From contig CANHVD010000026.1 in NCBI GenBank assembly GCA_947463775.1, forward strand, positions 1-19,285: a DNA stretch of 19,285 bases, read 5' to 3'. Below, in pieces: positions 7,497 to 15,067 of the stretch. Within the stretch, counting starts at the first letter, position 1, and each line of letters starts with the position of its first letter. A model generated the notes under the pieces. That model searched no databases. It was not told the origin of the DNA and saw only the letters and a list, made by a program, of their open reading frames with translations. The translations under genes were made by a program, and so were the position numbers. Origin of the DNA: Planctomycetaceae bacterium. Lineage in GTDB: Bacteria; Planctomycetota; Planctomycetia; Planctomycetales; Planctomycetaceae.

Positions 7497-8573
7497 ATGT
7501 TTCCCGTTCTTGAACGCCAACTCGCTCGTTACGAGGAACTTGAAAAGCAGATGCAGGACCCGGATGTTCTCAGCAACATCTCGCGGATGCTGGAGATTCA
7601 GAAGGAGCTGGGTTCGCTTAACCGCATTGCTGCGGCGGTACGGAAGTTTCATACGCTGGAAGGCGACATTGAGACCGCAAAGATGATGGTCGATGAGGAA
7701 ACCGATCACGAGTCTCGCGAATATGCCAAGGCCGAACTGAATGCTTTGATTGCTCAACGCGATGAGCTCTCGGTTGAGCTGGAAGATATGGCGACGGCGG
7801 GCGATTCGATCACTCGTGGTGCCTGTATCATGGAAGTTCGCGCGGGCACAGGTGGTGATGAAGCCGCGTTGTTCGCCAAGGATCTGTTTGACATGTACAT
7901 GGCGTACTGTCTGCTGAAAAACTGGAAGACTGAAGTTCTTGAATTCAGCTCGACGGAACTGGGAGGCCTGAAGGAAGTCGTCTTTTCCATCACCGGAGAC
8001 GGCGCGTTTCACGCATTGCAGTTTGAGAGCGGTGGGCATCGCGTTCAACGAGTTCCCGAGACGGAAACTCAGGGCAGAGTTCACACAAGTGCGGCAACGG
8101 TCGCGGTGTTGCCGGAAGCTGATGAAGTCGAAATTGATATTCGTCCGGAAGATCTTCAGGTCGATACAATGCGAGCCGGTGGTCCCGGCGGGCAGAAGGT
8201 GAACAAGACTGAAAGCGCCGTGCGACTGACTCACTTGCCGACCGGTATCGTTGTGAAGTGCCAGGACGAAAAGAGTCAGCACAAGAACCGCGCGAAGGCG
8301 ATGCGAGTTCTCCGCAGTCGTATTTTGGAAGCGCAAACCACGAAGTTGCAGAATGAGCGAGCCGCCGCGCGTCGAACGCTGGTCGGGTCGGGCGATCGCA
8401 GTGAGCGAATTCGCACCTACAATTTTCCTCAGAACCGCATGACCGATCATCGCTGTAATTTGACGATCTACAAGTTGGATCGGATCATGACGGGTGATAT
8501 GAATGAACTTATCACCGCTCTGCTGGCCTTCGACCGCAACGAGCGATTACGAATTGCCGATGAGGCGATGTGA
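7497..8573 (+). CDS. prfA: Peptide chain release factor 1
   Basis: The 358-residue product matches the full length of RF1, which recognises UAA and UAG and triggers peptide release. The codon-reading loop is RVPETETQGRVHTS with the PxT tripeptide PET at 187-189; RF2 would have SPF. The catalytic loop is RAGGPGGQKVNKT with GGQ at 231-233. CQDEKSQHKNRAKAM follows, and the C-terminus has DRSERIRTYNFPQNRMTDHR, all typical of RF1. The ATG at 7497 has AGAGG at 7484-7488, an 8-nt spacing, one of the better ribosome sites in the window. The usual neighbour prmC, which methylates the GGQ glutamine, is not next to it here; a small membrane protein gene follows instead. Confidence 0.98.
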   Translation: MFPVLERQLARYEELEKQMQDPDVLSNISRMLEIQKELGSLNRIAAAVRKFHTLEGDIETAKMMVDEETDHESREYAKAELNALIAQRDELSVELEDMATAGDSITRGACIMEVRAGTGGDEAALFAKDLFDMYMAYCLLKNWKTEVLEFSSTELGGLKEVVFSITGDGAFHALQFESGGHRVQRVPETETQGRVHTSAATVAVLPEADEVEIDIRPEDLQVDTMRAGGPGGQKVNKTESAVRLTHLPTGIVVKCQDEKSQHKNRAKAMRVLRSRILEAQTTKLQNERAAARRTLVGSGDRSERIRTYNFPQNRMTDHRCNLTIYKLDRIMTGDMNELITALLAFDRNERLRIADEAM

Positions 8574-8648
8574 GACGATAAAGAGAGTGTTGCAAAAACA
8601 GGTTTGTCCGTGATCCCTGGGTGATACTGCTGTGGCACGGGGTAAACG

Positions 8649-9080
8649 ATGAAGAACGTCCGACTCAATACGCCAGTGTTCAGGCACCTGATGCTGATAT
8701 TGGTCGGATTGTTCGTCTGCTGTTCACTCGGAATCATCCAGCTCCATTATCCTCGCGCGTTCGAGAACGATCCATTACTGACGCCGGTACAGGTTGATTC
8801 TGTTTCAGGCTTTACACTCACGCTGCGGGACGGAAGAGTCTTTACCGTTGACACCAGCGAAGAGTCACTGGACCAGATCGTTAAGGAATCGGGCTACAGG
8901 GTTGATCTGGAGCCCTTGCCGCAGTCAACTCATTCGATCGTGTATGTGAAGCGTCGAGGTTGGATTTGCGGAAATTCGTGGCTAGGCGTGATTAATATCC
9001 CCATGATTCCTGACGACGTCCCCATTAACCGACGAAAACAGATCGGGACGGCAACTCTGGCTGATCAAGGTTTGGATTGA
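8649..9080 (+). CDS. Hypothetical membrane-anchored protein, 143 aa
   Basis: I do not recognise the family. Residues about 12-35 (FRHLMLILVGLFVCC onward) form one strongly hydrophobic segment that fits an N-terminal membrane anchor or uncleaved signal. The rest looks extracytoplasmic, with short beta-type stretches such as FTLTLRDGRVFTVDTS and the motif GNSWLGVINIP near residues 110-120. A GGGG stretch lies just upstream of the ATG. The gene starts 75 bp after prfA on the same strand, so cotranscription is possible. No signal for function is visible. The clean signal segment and coding-like composition support a real gene. Confidence 0.7.
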   Translation: MKNVRLNTPVFRHLMLILVGLFVCCSLGIIQLHYPRAFENDPLLTPVQVDSVSGFTLTLRDGRVFTVDTSEESLDQIVKESGYRVDLEPLPQSTHSIVYVKRRGWICGNSWLGVINIPMIPDDVPINRRKQIGTATLADQGLD

Positions 9081-9234
9081 AGTATTGCGGATGGCAGGGG
9101 AATTCTGTTCACTTGTTGATGCCGTGGGCAGGTCTTCGGGGTAAATCCTGCTTGCCGATGGGGCAGAATCCGGTTACTCTCATAATCCCGCCGCTGATTC
9201 TTACCGACCTCGTTGCTCCTCTGGAGAACGTTTC

Positions 9235-10710
9235 ATGCCAGAGCAAACCGATGCGCAGAAGTTCTGCGTGCAGCCCCAACACGCAGGCCATTCTTTCGGC
9301 AACTTCTTCGGACGAACTCGAGAAGGTCTCTACGTCGACACACGGCGCTCAATGTTGAAGGCCGGGATGGCCGGAATGGCCGGTCTTTCGTTGCCGGGTT
9401 TACTACAGGCCAAAGCAGAAGCGGCTGCTGCAGGAATCTCCGGGCCGACCGGGAAAAGTGTGATCCTGTTATGGATGGCCGGTGGTCCAAGTCACATCGA
9501 TACCTGGGACAGTAAGCCGGATCGTCCGTGGGTCAATCGAGGTCCATTTGGTGTCACGAAAACCAAATTGCCGGGCGTTGTGATTTGTGAGCATTTGCCG
9601 AAGCAGGCTGCAATGCTGGACAAGTTCACGATCATCAGGTCTGTGGATGCTCGTCACAGTAATCATGAACCGAACATGGTTTTCCAGACGGCGAATCTTG
9701 CGGCGGAACCTCGCGTCAATCCGGAAGCGGTCAGGTATCCATCGCTGGCGTCTGTAATCGCCAAGAGTCACGGGGCCAACCATCCGGCGATGCCTCCGTT
9801 TGCCGCCTTCATGAAGTCACGCTCGCATCTGGCGTTTGCGGGCTATCTGGGGAAACAGTACGACCCGTTTCTGTGTGATAAGGCCACAACACTTCCGGTC
9901 TACACAGATGTTGGCGTTGATACGGGCCGAACAACGGGCGGTGACTTGTTCCAGATGCCAAAAGGGTTGTCCGAAAATCGTTTGAATGATCGAGTGAGTT
10001 TGCTGAAGCAGTTCGATCATATGAAAGCCGGACTCGATCAGGATGGTTCGATGGACGCATTGAACACCTATCAGCAGCAGGCGGTAGATTTGCTGTTAGG
10101 TGAGCGTGCTCGTCAAGCGTTTGATCTTAAACAGGAAGATGCAGAAACGCGGGAGCGATACGGAAAGCATCTCTGGTGCCAACAGGCGTTGATCGCGCGT
10201 CGATTAGTCGAAGCCGGTACAACATTTGTCACACTGGACCTTAGCTATCACGGTGCCTCTGGGACGTGGGATAATCACGGCGACAACATTCCTCCGTACG
10301 GCGGAATCAGCAAAGGACTCGGGCCATTGCTGCCGTTGTTTGATCATCTCATCACGACGCTGGTCAGCGATCTGGAAGCTCGCGGTTTGCTGGATAAAGT
10401 GATGGTGATTGCCATGGGAGAATTTGGCCGAACTCCGTCAATGGGAACTCAGGACAGCACGGACGGTCGTAACCATTGGCCGGAAGTAATGTCGATGTGC
10501 CTTGCAGGTGGCGGATTGCGGCATGGTCAGGTAATCGGAGCTACCGAAAAAGACGGGGGCACAATCAAGGAACGACCGGTCACTCCAGCCGATCTCGCAG
10601 CCACGCTGTTTCGCTACTTCGGAGTTCCTCAGGACTACCAGTATCTGGATCACCAGGGGCGACCTCGTTTTGTCGTGGACGGCGGTTCCCCAATCGCGGA
10701 GTTATTCTGA
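9235..10710 (+). CDS. DUF1501 domain protein with twin-arginine signal
   Basis: The 491-residue protein is a full-length DUF1501 member, an alkaline-phosphatase/sulfatase-like family expanded in planctomycetes with no settled function. TRRSMLKAGMAGMAGLSLPG at about 36-55 fits a Tat signal (RRxMLK then a hydrophobic stretch). Family marks are VILLWMAGGPSHIDTWD, RSVDARHSNHEPNM, LDLSYHGASGTWDNHG, MGEFGRTPSMG, GRNHWPEVMS and the C-terminal GGTIKERPVTPADLAATLF, then FGVP. The His and Asp residues in HIDTWD, TWDNHG and GRNHWP are likely metal ligands by analogy. GGAGAA at 9221-9226 lies 8 nt before the ATG. Many relatives sit beside a DUF1549/DUF1553 cytochrome-like partner; none is adjacent here. 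A terminator follows, and a tatA array converges from the other strand. Confidence 0.95.
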   Translation: MPEQTDAQKFCVQPQHAGHSFGNFFGRTREGLYVDTRRSMLKAGMAGMAGLSLPGLLQAKAEAAAAGISGPTGKSVILLWMAGGPSHIDTWDSKPDRPWVNRGPFGVTKTKLPGVVICEHLPKQAAMLDKFTIIRSVDARHSNHEPNMVFQTANLAAEPRVNPEAVRYPSLASVIAKSHGANHPAMPPFAAFMKSRSHLAFAGYLGKQYDPFLCDKATTLPVYTDVGVDTGRTTGGDLFQMPKGLSENRLNDRVSLLKQFDHMKAGLDQDGSMDALNTYQQQAVDLLLGERARQAFDLKQEDAETRERYGKHLWCQQALIARRLVEAGTTFVTLDLSYHGASGTWDNHGDNIPPYGGISKGLGPLLPLFDHLITTLVSDLEARGLLDKVMVIAMGEFGRTPSMGTQDSTDGRNHWPEVMSMCLAGGGLRHGQVIGATEKDGGTIKERPVTPADLAATLFRYFGVPQDYQYLDHQGRPRFVVDGGSPIAELF

Positions 10711-10737
10711 CACTGATCGTGATGCCATTGATTCAGG

Positions 10738-10766
10738 GGTGTCTCCAAAATTCCAGACACCTTTTT
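10738..10766 (+). terminator. Rho-independent terminator after the DUF1501 gene
   Basis: GGTGTCT at 10738-10744 pairs perfectly with AGACACC at 10755-10761 around a 10-nt loop, followed by TTTTT. It begins 27 bp after the DUF1501 stop. Confidence 0.8.
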
Positions 10767-11075
10767 CCTGACGCTTCCGGAGCCCGTGGTCGTCCTGGAA
10801 GGCTGCAACTTGAGTTTTGCGCTTCTGCCCTGTTCAGGCGAAGCGAACGCCGGCGATCAGGCGATGGTGTTCTGAGGCGGCGGGGAGAATACTGGAGACG
10901 CGGGGTATTTTACCGAGGGGCCCTGGTCCCAGATCCACCGACAACGTCAGCCATATGATGGATGGCCTGTCTTACAGGTCAGAGCACGCAATGTGAGCAG
11001 CAGCGTCCTTTGCACTGCCGGACCTCGCTTTGCTCGGTCCGGCCTGCATTCATCAGAAGATTCTCACCAGTACAA
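10767..11075. other. Intergenic stretch between convergent genes, one hairpin
   Basis: I see no convincing gene here; the ORFs crossing it are poor in coding character. GCCGGACC at 11017-11024 pairs perfectly with GGTCCGGC at 11036-11043 around an 11-nt loop. It lies 33 bp beyond the tatA stop on the minus strand but has no U-tract on either strand, so it is a structural or rho-assisted end at best. Confidence 0.5.
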
Positions 11076-11375
11076 CTAACCGAGATCAAACTTTGGAGCG
11101 GTGAAGTCATCTTCTGATGAGGCTTCTGAAACAGTCACTTTCGGGCGATCGTCTGAGGTCGACTTGCTGACTGGCGGCGTATAAGTCACCGTCTTCTCGG
11201 CTTCGCGAGTTGCACTGCGGATCTCGTCCTGAAAGCCAGACACGCCCTTTTTGAACTCGGCAAAACTCTTGCCCAGGTTCTTCGCCACTGACGGCAAGTT
11301 CTTGCCGAACAGAAGCAGGGCTATAATGCCCACGATCACCATTTCAAAACCGCCAACACCGGGAAGGAATCCCAT
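11076..11375 (-). CDS. tatA: TatA twin-arginine translocase subunit (last gene of the array)
   Basis: The 99-residue product has the TatA plan: MGFLPGVGGFEMVIVGI, a transmembrane helix (IVGIIALLLFG), the hinge FGKNLP, and an amphipathic helix (LGKSFAEFKKGVSGFQDEI). An acidic/serine-rich tail follows (TSDDRPKVTVSEASSEDDF). TatA oligomers form the transport route for folded proteins with twin-arginine signals. GAGGGAG at 11384-11390 lies 8 nt before the ATG. It is the best preserved and longest copy of the array, and the only one with both a good start and the EFKKG helix followed by a long tail. Its leader is duplicated in front of the neighbouring short copy. Confidence 0.95.
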   Translation of the reverse strand: MGFLPGVGGFEMVIVGIIALLLFGKNLPSVAKNLGKSFAEFKKGVSGFQDEIRSATREAEKTVTYTPPVSKSTSDDRPKVTVSEASSEDDFTAPKFDLG

Positions 11376-11390
11376 CGCAATTTCTCCCTC

Positions 11391-11407
11391 GGAGGGCTCA
11401 ACCCTCC
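11391..11407 (-). promoter_or_regulatory. Leader hairpin just before the tatA ribosome site
   Basis: On the minus strand GGAGGG-TTGAG-CCCTCC forms a perfect 6-bp stem immediately upstream of the GAGGGAG ribosome site. The CCCTCC arm could also pair with ribosome-site-like purines. The equivalent in front of the short copy (about 11582-11598) is weakened by substitutions. A regulatory role is inference. Confidence 0.4.
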
Positions 11408-11419
11408 AAACATATCTCG

Positions 11420-11566
11420 TTACCAGCGGAACAGGCCATCACGTATATCCAGAATCAAATGTTTGAGACTCCGGACACACTGCGGCAGGTGTTTTCCAAG
11501 CAAAAGCAGACCCGCGACAGACACGATCAACATCTCAAAGGAGCCAACACCCTGAAGGGATCCCAT
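11420..11566 (-). CDS. Short TatA-like protein, 48 aa, diverged duplicate
   Basis: The product starts MGSLQGVGSFEMLIVSV and continues AGLLLLGKHLP, aligning residue by residue with the 99-aa TatA next door (MGFLPGVGGFEMVIVGI). After the hinge the amphipathic helix is altered (QCVRSLKHLILDIRDGLFRW): the FKKG motif and the whole tail are missing. GAGGGAG at 11575-11581 before the ATG is intact. I chose the ATG at 11566 because it matches the paralogue; the upstream in-frame start at 11617 reads through the duplicated leader. It may be a minimal TatA variant, a regulator of TatA assembly, or a decaying copy. Confidence 0.6.
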   Translation of the reverse strand: MGSLQGVGSFEMLIVSVAGLLLLGKHLPQCVRSLKHLILDIRDGLFRW

Positions 11567-11607
11567 CGCTATTTCTCCCTCGGAGGGGTCAATCCTCTGC
11601 ACATAGC

Positions 11608-11709
11608 TTATGACCAACGAAACAGGGCGTTCCGTACATTCAAGTCCAGTGCTTTCAAGATGGGCTCCGCTCCAATGAGGAACAAGCTGAGCCCTCCTGC
11701 GGAACTCAC
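11608..11709 (-). pseudogene. 33-codon TatA-like remnant overlapping the upstream tatA stop
   Basis: A GTG at 11709-11707 overlaps the TGA of the upstream tatA as GTGA and opens a 33-codon frame: VSSAGGLSLFLIGAEPILK, ending NVRNALFRWS. It aligns with the middle and end of the short copy (VSVAGLLLLGKHLP...DIRDGLFRW). The N-terminal part (MGSLQGVGSFEM) is gone, apparently deleted up to the upstream gene's stop. This is probably a third array copy in decay, although the overlap would allow coupled translation of a tiny membrane peptide. Confidence 0.55.
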
Positions 11710-11912
11710 TGCAGCTTGTCAGAACCCTCTTCGTCGCCCTCTTTCATACCCTTCTTGAACTGTACCAGGCTTTGCCCGAGTGATCGCATGGTCCCTGGCA
11801 GTCGATTGCCGAACAACAGCATGACAATCACCAGCACGATCGCCATTTCCATCCAGCCTGGAACCCAGGCAAAGATTGGTTGAGAAGCGATTTTCCACAG
11901 CAGATTATTCAT
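11706..11912 (-). CDS. tatA: TatA twin-arginine translocase subunit, 68 aa
   Basis: The product has a short N-terminal extension (MNNLLWKIASQPIFAWVPG), then WMEMAIVLVIVMLLFGNRLP, the TatA transmembrane helix and FG-hinge. The amphipathic helix MRSLGQSLVQFKKGMKEG and a short acidic end follow. Glu replaces no key position, and the FKKG motif is present. It is the first tatA of the minus-strand array, 156 bp after the DAHP synthase gene. It is not a near-identical copy of the other two, so it is an older paralogue or a functional specialist. No tatC or tatB is in the window. Confidence 0.93.
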   Translation of the reverse strand: MNNLLWKIASQPIFAWVPGWMEMAIVLVIVMLLFGNRLPGTMRSLGQSLVQFKKGMKEGDEEGSDKLQ

Positions 11913-12037
11913 CGGAATTCGTCCGAAAATTTGAGGATCAAAAACCCATCGGTCATGTGAACCATCTTACCAGTCTGAACGCGCGAAGTCTCAGGGGTAT
12001 GAGGCAAAATCATGCCCGGGAATCCTGTTTCCCTCCG

Positions 12038-12070
12038 AAAAAGCCCCGCGCAGTTGGAAAAACCGGCTTT
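12038..12070 (-). terminator. Possible terminator after DAHP synthase
   Basis: On the minus strand AAAGCC, which overlaps the stop codon, pairs with GGCTTT across an 18-nt loop and is followed by further T residues. The stem is short and the loop long, so it may be weak. If real, it would separate the tatA array from the DAHP synthase transcript. Confidence 0.35.
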
Positions 12071-13400
12071 ATCTCATCTGTTCAGCAATGAGAAACGCAA
12101 TCTCCATCGCCTGTTCGTAATTGAGACGTGGATCCACCTGGCTGCGGTAATCGCGTGTCAGATCCGATTCGGAAAGGTTTCCGGGTCCACCAATACACTC
12201 GGTGACGTCTTCCCCGGTGAGTTCCAGATGGATTCCGGAAAGTCGACTGCCCACTTCTTTGTGGATGCGAAACGCGGTAATGATCTCTGACATGATGTCA
12301 TCAAACGAACGCGTCTTGATTCCATTGCGAGCTGTTTGGCCGTTGCCATGCATCGGATCACAGCTCCACAGGACTTTGCATCCGGAACGCAGCACCGCTT
12401 CCGCCAGTGCAGGCAACTTGGATCGGATCTTTTCAGCACCAAAACGATGAATCAACGTCAGTCGCCCCGGCTCATTATCCGGATTCAGAATCCTGATCAC
12501 CTCGATCAATTCATCGGGCGCCATGGAGTTGCCAACCTTCAGGCCGATCGGATTGCGGATGCCCCGGAAGTATTCAATATGAGCCCCGTCGATCGCTCGC
12601 GTGCGATCACCGATCCAGGCCATATGAGTCCCCAGGTTGTACCAGCCTCGCTGTCGCTCCATGCGAGTCAGAGCCTGCTCAAACAACAGCAGTAAAGCCT
12701 CGTGGGATGTGAAAAAATCAACTCGCGTCAACTGCGTCAGTTCGCCCTGAGAGACAGCCTCCATGAATCGTATTGAATCGCTCAAAGACTCCAGCAACTG
12801 CTGATAACGCCGCGAGCCTGGAGTATTCCGGACGAACTCCAGATCCCAGTTCTCCGGATGATGCAAGTCCGCAAATCCACCTTCACTCAGCGCGCGGATG
12901 TAGTTGATTGTGAGCGATGATCGCTCGTACGCTCGCAGCATCAATTGCGGATCAGGTCGACGCTCAGCGGGCGTGAAACCAGAACGGTTAACGATGTCGC
13001 CACGGTAGCTGGGCAATTCGATATCGCCTCGTTTCTCCATGTCTGCCGAACGAGGTTTCGCGTACTGGCCGGCGATTCGGCCAACTCGGACGATGCGTTT
13101 CTTTGATCCACAGATCAGCACGAGGCTCATCTGGATCAGCACTTTCAGCTTTCGCAGAATTGTCCCGGAGTTACAGTCATCGAAACTCTCAGAACAATCT
13201 CCCCCCTGAAGCACAAACGCGTTGCCGTCTCCCGCCGCCGCCAATTGTCCTCGCAGTCGATCGACTTCCCACGCGGTCACGAGAGGGGGCAACTGCGACA
13301 ACGTCTTCAGGGCCTCGGTCAGCTCGCCGGGATTGTCATAGTTCGGCTGCTGCAGTGCGGGGCGTTTCTGCCAGGAATCCGGGGTCCAGGTCGTAGTCAT
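12069..13400 (-). CDS. Class II (plant-type) 3-deoxy-7-phosphoheptulonate synthase
   Basis: The 443-residue protein condenses phosphoenolpyruvate and erythrose 4-phosphate, the first step of the shikimate pathway. Class II marks are FVLQGGDCSESF (the metal-binding cysteine), RVGRIAGQYAKPRS, NRSGFTPAERRPDP, GWYNLGTHMAWIGDRTR, GLKVGNSM, KVLWSCDPMHGNG, HLELTGEDVTECIGG and DPRLNYEQAMEIAFLIAEQ. Length matches the bacterial class II form. The Mycobacterium tuberculosis member is called aroG. There is no evident ribosome site before the ATG. No other aromatic-synthesis gene is adjacent. No leader peptide or T-box was seen in the 287 bp upstream. Confidence 0.97.
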   Translation of the reverse strand: MTTTWTPDSWQKRPALQQPNYDNPGELTEALKTLSQLPPLVTAWEVDRLRGQLAAAGDGNAFVLQGGDCSESFDDCNSGTILRKLKVLIQMSLVLICGSKKRIVRVGRIAGQYAKPRSADMEKRGDIELPSYRGDIVNRSGFTPAERRPDPQLMLRAYERSSLTINYIRALSEGGFADLHHPENWDLEFVRNTPGSRRYQQLLESLSDSIRFMEAVSQGELTQLTRVDFFTSHEALLLLFEQALTRMERQRGWYNLGTHMAWIGDRTRAIDGAHIEYFRGIRNPIGLKVGNSMAPDELIEVIRILNPDNEPGRLTLIHRFGAEKIRSKLPALAEAVLRSGCKVLWSCDPMHGNGQTARNGIKTRSFDDIMSEIITAFRIHKEVGSRLSGIHLELTGEDVTECIGGPGNLSESDLTRDYRSQVDPRLNYEQAMEIAFLIAEQMR

Positions 13401-13528
13401 GATTCGAGAATGCGGTGGCTATGGAATTGCGTGTGATGAATCTTTGGGAAAAGACACCACAGGATATCGCACGCACCACATTTTGTATTCCGTTCGCCCC
13501 ATTTCCCGCCGAGATCTCCGGAACACAC

Positions 13529-13576
13529 GAAAAGAAAGCGGGCGAGTCATCGTTGCGGGTGTCGATGACTCGCCCG
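13529..13576 (-). terminator. Strong terminator of the metallopeptidase gene
   Basis: CGGGCGAGTCATCG at 13539-13552 pairs perfectly, 14 bp, with CGATGACTCGCCCG at 13563-13576 around a 10-nt loop. On the minus strand it is followed by CTTTCTTTTCG. It lies about 110 bp past the stop at 13688 and insulates DAHP synthase. Confidence 0.85.
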
Positions 13577-13687
13577 TTGGAGCGTGGGCCAGCGCAGAAA
13601 TGAAATACCGGCTGGGAGGAGGAGCTGGTATTTCCTGAGCATTAAGATTCAAAGAATCTTGATCGGTCATGCCCTTTCTGCTTGAAG

Positions 13688-15067
13688 TCAGAACGACTTC
13701 TTTCGCCCTGGAAATCCGGCCCATGAAGGAGTGCTGCCGGACGTCACGCTTCGCTCGCTGGGGAGGTTTCTGCCGCTGAACTCGAATTCTTCGGTCGGCT
13801 CAAGGTCGGAATCCCCTGCTGTATTGGGGGCGTTTCCTTGTCGAGCAGACTTGGTTGACTTCGATGTTGTGGGTTCCAGTTTTCGCGGCTCAGACCCCTC
13901 TGAGTCGCTCAGAAACTCAAAGAGGTCCGAATTCTGCTCTGTGGCTGGCTCATTAGGCTTCGCACTCGCGGGCTGACCTTCGACTCGTCGTGGCGTCGGA
14001 GCAACGATGGGTGCCTTCTTGTCTCGCTTCAGGCGCAGATCCACGTTCTCTGTCTGAGCACCACTGGTTGCGGTTTTAGGCTCTTCGGACTTCGCTGTGA
14101 GGGCCGCCTTATCGCTGCTGTCGGCTCCCGCGAATTCTTCCGTATCGGGGCTTTGGGAACGAATGATTTCTCCGGCTGATGCACGTCGAGGTTTCGTGGG
14201 TGGTTTTGATCCTTTTGACACGGGGAGTTCTGGTCGAGACGCCGCTTGGGCCTTCGAGTCCGCATCGCTCTCATTCGCTGCCAACATTTGTTCTCTGGGT
14301 AGCGTCAATTTGGGCATGCCAGCGAGTACCCAGCCGCGCCAGTTCTTCTCGAGCGACTCAATACCAGCGTGATCAAAGTTCGCACGAATCGCTTCTTCCC
14401 AGGTTCCTCGTTCACCGTCCGCGATAAACTTGAGATAAGCGTGCCGTCCCTTTTGCTGCACAAGAAAATCGGCCAGTGCGTATCCCTGAGCGTAAAGCGT
14501 CAACATCGGGCGCTGTCCCTGTGGATACTCCTTCATGGACAGCAGGTCACGTAGTGAGATGATCTCGTTCTTGTTGCGAATGACTTCATTCAGCAAGGCT
14601 AATTGCTTGAGTTGTTCGGAGCGATGCTCAAACAGTGTCGCCGCGCCTTCGTCTGCCCAACGCGGTAACGGACGACGAAAGTGGCAGGCAAAAATCGTGT
14701 GATTAATTTCGTGTGGAAGCACCGAGTCCAGAATGCGTTCCAGAGTTCCCTGGACCTGCATTCGCCAGTTCAGGACCTCGCCACGCACAAACTGAAATGT
14801 TGTCTGGCCACCGGCTCCCAACGCACCTTCTCGAACTGAGATTCGGCAGGGGCGACTCCAGTTGGGCAGTGGTTTGCCGAGCCAGAAAACGGCCAGTTGA
14901 CGGCGATAAAGCTCCGCGGCTTTGCCAACCTGCTCCGCGACTTCCGGACGATCTGACGTCACTGCAAAGTTAACGGTTTGGTACGTAGCGGCCTCAAGGC
15001 TCTGGCTGAGTCCCGCCAGTATGGCCACGACGGCGATGTATCGCAAAGTGCGAGCGTCCCTGCTCAT
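13688..15067 (-). CDS. Secreted HExxH metallopeptidase-like protein with disordered tail
   Basis: The 459-residue product starts with a signal peptide (RTLRYIAVVAILAGLSQSLEA). The N-terminal domain, about 28-270, has a gluzincin-type site: VLPHEINHTIFA with HEINH at 119-123, then WADEGAATLFE with Glu140 as the probable third zinc ligand 17 residues on. That is the arrangement of MA-clan peptidases. ALADFLVQQKGRHAYLKFI follows, as in peptidase MA-like domains. From about 275 to the end the sequence is rich in Ser, Pro, Glu, Lys and Ala with no fold (SKGSKPPTKPRRASAG and similar), probably disordered. It is likely an exported protease or a zinc-binding structural protein; the substrate is unknown. 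It is monocistronic with its own terminator and is divergent from the amidohydrolase operon. Confidence 0.85.
   Translation of the reverse strand: MSRDARTLRYIAVVAILAGLSQSLEAATYQTVNFAVTSDRPEVAEQVGKAAELYRRQLAVFWLGKPLPNWSRPCRISVREGALGAGGQTTFQFVRGEVLNWRMQVQGTLERILDSVLPHEINHTIFACHFRRPLPRWADEGAATLFEHRSEQLKQLALLNEVIRNKNEIISLRDLLSMKEYPQGQRPMLTLYAQGYALADFLVQQKGRHAYLKFIADGERGTWEEAIRANFDHAGIESLEKNWRGWVLAGMPKLTLPREQMLAANESDADSKAQAASRPELPVSKGSKPPTKPRRASAGEIIRSQSPDTEEFAGADSSDKAALTAKSEEPKTATSGAQTENVDLRLKRDKKAPIVAPTPRRVEGQPASAKPNEPATEQNSDLFEFLSDSEGSEPRKLEPTTSKSTKSARQGNAPNTAGDSDLEPTEEFEFSGRNLPSERSVTSGSTPSWAGFPGRKKSF

Larger units (their letters stand above)
11371..11630 (-). repeat. Tandem duplication of tatA leader and gene start, about 191 bp apart
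   Basis: The stretch 11371-11437 and the stretch 11562-11628 align. The first 37 positions differ at only 4-5 sites (start region, ribosome site and hairpin). The similarity continues into the preceding copy's C-terminal codons: CTGTTCCGCTGG on one side and CTGTTTCGTTGG on the other. The two start codons lie 191 bp apart, which gives the repeat length. Confidence 0.8.

Noticed and set aside
7494..8450. Minus-strand 318-codon ORF
   Set aside because: Antisense shadow of prfA; long only because of codon bias.
9150..9186. Possible sigma70 promoter before the DUF1501 gene (TTGCCG and CATAAT)
   Set aside because: The spacing is about 23 bp, too long for a normal promoter.
10476..10958. Plus-strand 160-codon ORF
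   Set aside because: Overlaps the DUF1501 C-terminus out of frame and runs into non-coding sequence with a basic, low-quality product.
11420..11617. Longer start for the short TatA-like ORF (65 codons)
   Set aside because: The extra codons read through the duplicated leader; the ATG at 11566 has the ribosome site and matches the paralogue.
13419..13724. Minus-strand 101-codon ORF
   Set aside because: It starts inside the metallopeptidase C-terminus and runs through the 14-bp terminator stem, so it is unlikely to be translated.
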